Program-made: the position numbers and the translations under genes | From: Balneolales bacterium | Lineage (GTDB): Bacteria > Bacteroidota > Rhodothermia > Balneolales > Natronogracilivirgulaceae | DNA: 6,498 bases | NCBI GenBank assembly: GCA_007120555.1 | Contig: SKNL01000260.1 | Span: forward strand, 1-6,498 | Direction of reading: 5' to 3' | Part shown: piece by piece, positions 5,302 to 6,498 of the stretch | Layout of the letters: every line of letters starts with the position of its first letter | Numbering within the stretch: position 1 is the first letter of the stretch | Notes under the pieces: model-generated | Told to the model about the DNA's origin: nothing | Seen by the model: only the letters and a program-made list of their open reading frames with translations | Database searches by the model: none

Positions 5302-5706
5302 ATGGAAGAACGATGGATAAAGCGGTATGCCAACCGCAAAATGTACGATGTGGAGAACAGCAAGTATGTTTCTCTGTCGGATCTGGCCGAGATCATCCAT
5401 TCTGGCGAAAGCATAAAAGTGACGGATAAAAGCGGTAAAGAAGATTATACGCCACAGGTGCTTCGCCAGATTATTATGGAACAAAGCAAACAGTCGGATG
5501 TTTCTTCGGTATCGGCACTCCACGAGTGGGTCCGGATGGGCGGTTCATATCTGGATCAGCAGTGGGACGAGTTGCGCAGTGGAATGGAGGGATGGCTCAA
5601 GGAGCGGCGGGAACGTATCCTGAAGGGCCTCAGCCGTGAAGATATTGAGGCATTGAAGAAAAAAGTCGACGAACTTGAAAAGAAAGTGGAAGAACTTGAT
5701 TCATAA
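5302..5706 (+). CDS. PHA synthesis regulator-type DNA-binding protein (PhaR N-terminal domain)
   Basis: Residues 4-60 (RWIKRYANRKMYD...YVSLSDLAEII...VTDKSGKEDYTPQVLRQIIMEQ) match the PHB/PHA accumulation regulator DNA-binding domain. Its hallmark is the basic NR-K/R-x-YD segment followed by the SL-DL helix and the x-LRQII helix. In PhaR proteins this domain binds phasin promoters and, in some species, PHA granules directly. Here it is followed by a short helical region and a Glu/Lys heptad tail (LSREDIEALKKKVDELEKKVEEL, 110-132) that looks like a coiled coil for oligomerisation or phasin contact. At 134 residues it is shorter than many proteobacterial PhaR proteins and lacks their second C-terminal domain. 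The ATG at 5302 is chosen because it begins just before the conserved domain and lies downstream of TATAAT. Only a weak GGG (5292-5294) could serve as Shine-Dalgarno. It is likely co-transcribed with the phasin gene 29 bp downstream. Confidence 0.85.
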   Translation: MEERWIKRYANRKMYDVENSKYVSLSDLAEIIHSGESIKVTDKSGKEDYTPQVLRQIIMEQSKQSDVSSVSALHEWVRMGGSYLDQQWDELRSGMEGWLKERRERILKGLSREDIEALKKKVDELEKKVEELDS

Positions 5707-5724
5707 CACCCAAAAAGCACAAAC

Positions 5725-5729
5725 GAGGT
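5725..5729 (+). promoter_or_regulatory. Ribosome binding site of the phasin gene
   Basis: GAGGT ends 6 nt before the ATG at 5736. It is the only clear Shine-Dalgarno in the window, whereas purM, dtd, adk and the PhaR-like gene have weak or none. That suggests strong translation of the phasin, in keeping with an abundant granule-coat protein. Confidence 0.7.
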
Positions 5730-5735
5730 AGCAAC

Positions 5736-6182
5736 ATGAGCAACGAAAAGAAAAAAGAGACGGAAAAAGAAAAAAAAGAAAAGCACGAATGGAATGAGCG
5801 TGCAAAAGAGATCTGGCTGGCCGGACTCGGAGCGCTTTCTGCTGTGGAGGAAGAAGGAAGCAAGTTGTTCCGGAACCTTGTGGATCGGGGTTCTACCTAC
5901 GAAAAGAAGCGAAAAGAGCAGATGGACGAGCTCTGGAAAGAGGTATCCAAGCGGTATGAAAAGGCGGAAGGCCAGGTCGGTGAGTCCTTTGACAAAGCTG
6001 AGGACCGCGTTGAGCACAATCTGAAGTCCATTATCACCGGAATGGGTATCCCGACGAGAAAAGAGATCCAGGAACTCTCCAACAAAGTGGATGCCCTGAA
6101 CAAGAAAATAGATCAGATGAAAGAGAAGAAGTCATCCGGTTCCGGATCTGCAAAAGGCGGGAAAAAGCAGGGCAACTCCTGA
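5736..6182 (+). CDS. Phasin-family (PHA granule-associated) protein
   Basis: Phasins coat polyhydroxyalkanoate granules and control their size and segregation. The 148-residue product has a Lys/Glu-rich N-terminus (1-20), then the phasin signature KEIWLAGLGALSAVEEEGSKLF (24-45). A long charged amphipathic helix (50-100) follows, then GIPTRKEIQELSNKVDALNKKIDQM (104-128), which matches the PhaI/PhaF-type phasin pattern ending in a coiled coil. The tail SSGSGSAKGGKKQGNS is low-complexity and basic, a short version of the basic tail that lets PhaF touch DNA. There are no Cys and no signal peptide. It lies 29 bp after the PhaR-like gene and probably shares its promoter. No terminator is evident in the 23 bp before the convergent gene. 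If the genome has no PHA synthase, another helical scaffold role is possible. Confidence 0.85.
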   Translation: MSNEKKKETEKEKKEKHEWNERAKEIWLAGLGALSAVEEEGSKLFRNLVDRGSTYEKKRKEQMDELWKEVSKRYEKAEGQVGESFDKAEDRVEHNLKSIITGMGIPTRKEIQELSNKVDALNKKIDQMKEKKSSGSGSAKGGKKQGNS

Positions 6183-6205
6183 CAGAGCGGTCCTTCTCCC
6201 CTGCG

Positions 6206-6498
6206 CTACATTTTGGCGTTGTCGGTTTCCCTGGCGATGGACCACACATATCCCCCCTCCTTTTGGGCCCTTTCTTCTCTGCTGAGGCCGCGATTACCAT
6301 AGGGCGGTTTTCTCAGTTTGCGGAAAAGCGTCAGGAATATCCACCCGAAAGGCAGATAGTAACCGATGAGGTCCCAGTCGCGAAGCCAGCGATTCGGGAT
6401 TTTCCGGTTGTTTTTTCGATCATGGAAATCCCGGTAATGCCGTGTGAAAAGAATTGGCCAGCCGAAAGGGCTGGTGAGCCAACGGCGTCCCTTTATGC
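6206..6498 (-). CDS. Unrecognised protein, C-terminal 96 residues
   Basis: An open minus-strand frame enters from the right edge and ends at TAG (6206-6208), leaving 23 bp before the convergent phasin stop. The fragment is rich in Arg, Trp and Tyr (RRWLTSPFGWP, HYRDFHDRKNN, NRWLRDWDLIG). It has one hydrophobic stretch at about residues 43-58 of the visible part (LIGYYLPFGWIFLTLF) followed by a basic RKLRKPPYGNRG segment, which suggests an inner-membrane anchor with a cytoplasmic positive side, or a membrane-embedded reentrant helix. The end is hydrophilic. I do not recognise the family. It is called from uninterrupted coding character to the window edge and tail-to-tail fit with the neighbour. 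Confidence 0.55.
   Translation of the reverse strand, partial: IKGRRWLTSPFGWPILFTRHYRDFHDRKNNRKIPNRWLRDWDLIGYYLPFGWIFLTLFRKLRKPPYGNRGLSREERAQKEGGYVWSIARETDNAKM

Noticed and set aside
5556..6017. 153-codon minus-strand frame opposite the PhaR-like and phasin genes
   Set aside because: It is the Phe/Ser-rich mirror of Lys/Glu-rich coding sequence on the other strand and shows no domain.
1..6498. Mobile elements, CRISPR arrays, tRNA or rRNA genes, toxin-antitoxin or defence systems
   Set aside because: I saw no repeat-spacer arrays, transposase or recombinase motifs, cloverleaf sequences, or paired small genes of those kinds on either strand.

Overview
The window is about 6.5 kb of ordinary-looking bacterial chromosome, moderately GC-rich in genes and AT-rich between them. 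Several traits point to the Bacteroidota/Rhodothermota/Balneolota side of the tree: the short-LID form of adenylate kinase, most genes lacking a Shine-Dalgarno sequence, and an outer-membrane protein that joins a TolB-like propeller to a beta-barrel ending in phenylalanine. This placement is an inference from protein style, not from a marker gene. There are no transposases, phage genes, CRISPR arrays, tRNAs or rRNAs.

Layout. Positions 1-1512 (+) are the 3' end of a propeller/beta-barrel surface protein. It converges on, and overlaps by 17 bp, purM (1496-2611, -), an enzyme of purine synthesis that carries an unusual charged insertion of about 36 residues. Positions 2612-3115 are a 504-bp gene-free AT-rich region holding six 9-mers within one mismatch of the DnaA box TTATCCACA (one exact), next to a 40-bp stretch of about 10% GC. 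This is best explained as a chromosomal replication origin (oriC) and is the most interesting feature here. On its right, dtd (D-aminoacyl-tRNA deacylase, 3116-3556, +) is coupled by a 1-nt overlap to an alkaline-phosphatase-superfamily metalloenzyme (3556-4470, +). That gene converges with a 21-bp overlap on adk (adenylate kinase, 4450-5010, -).

A 291-bp divergent intergenic region (5011-5301) holds a sigma70-like promoter on each strand, each overlapped by a short perfect inverted repeat. It separates adk from a two-gene unit of polyhydroxyalkanoate (PHA) type: a PhaR-type DNA-binding protein (5302-5706, +) and a phasin-family protein (5736-6182, +). No PHA synthase is in the window. The right end (6206-6498, -) is the C-terminal part of an unrecognised protein.

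How the genes relate. purM and adk both serve purine nucleotide metabolism, and dtd protects translation from D-amino acids. The PhaR-like/phasin pair would act at carbon-storage granules, or could have another structural role if the genome lacks phaC. purM and dtd diverge from the putative origin, so both would be transcribed in the direction of fork movement.
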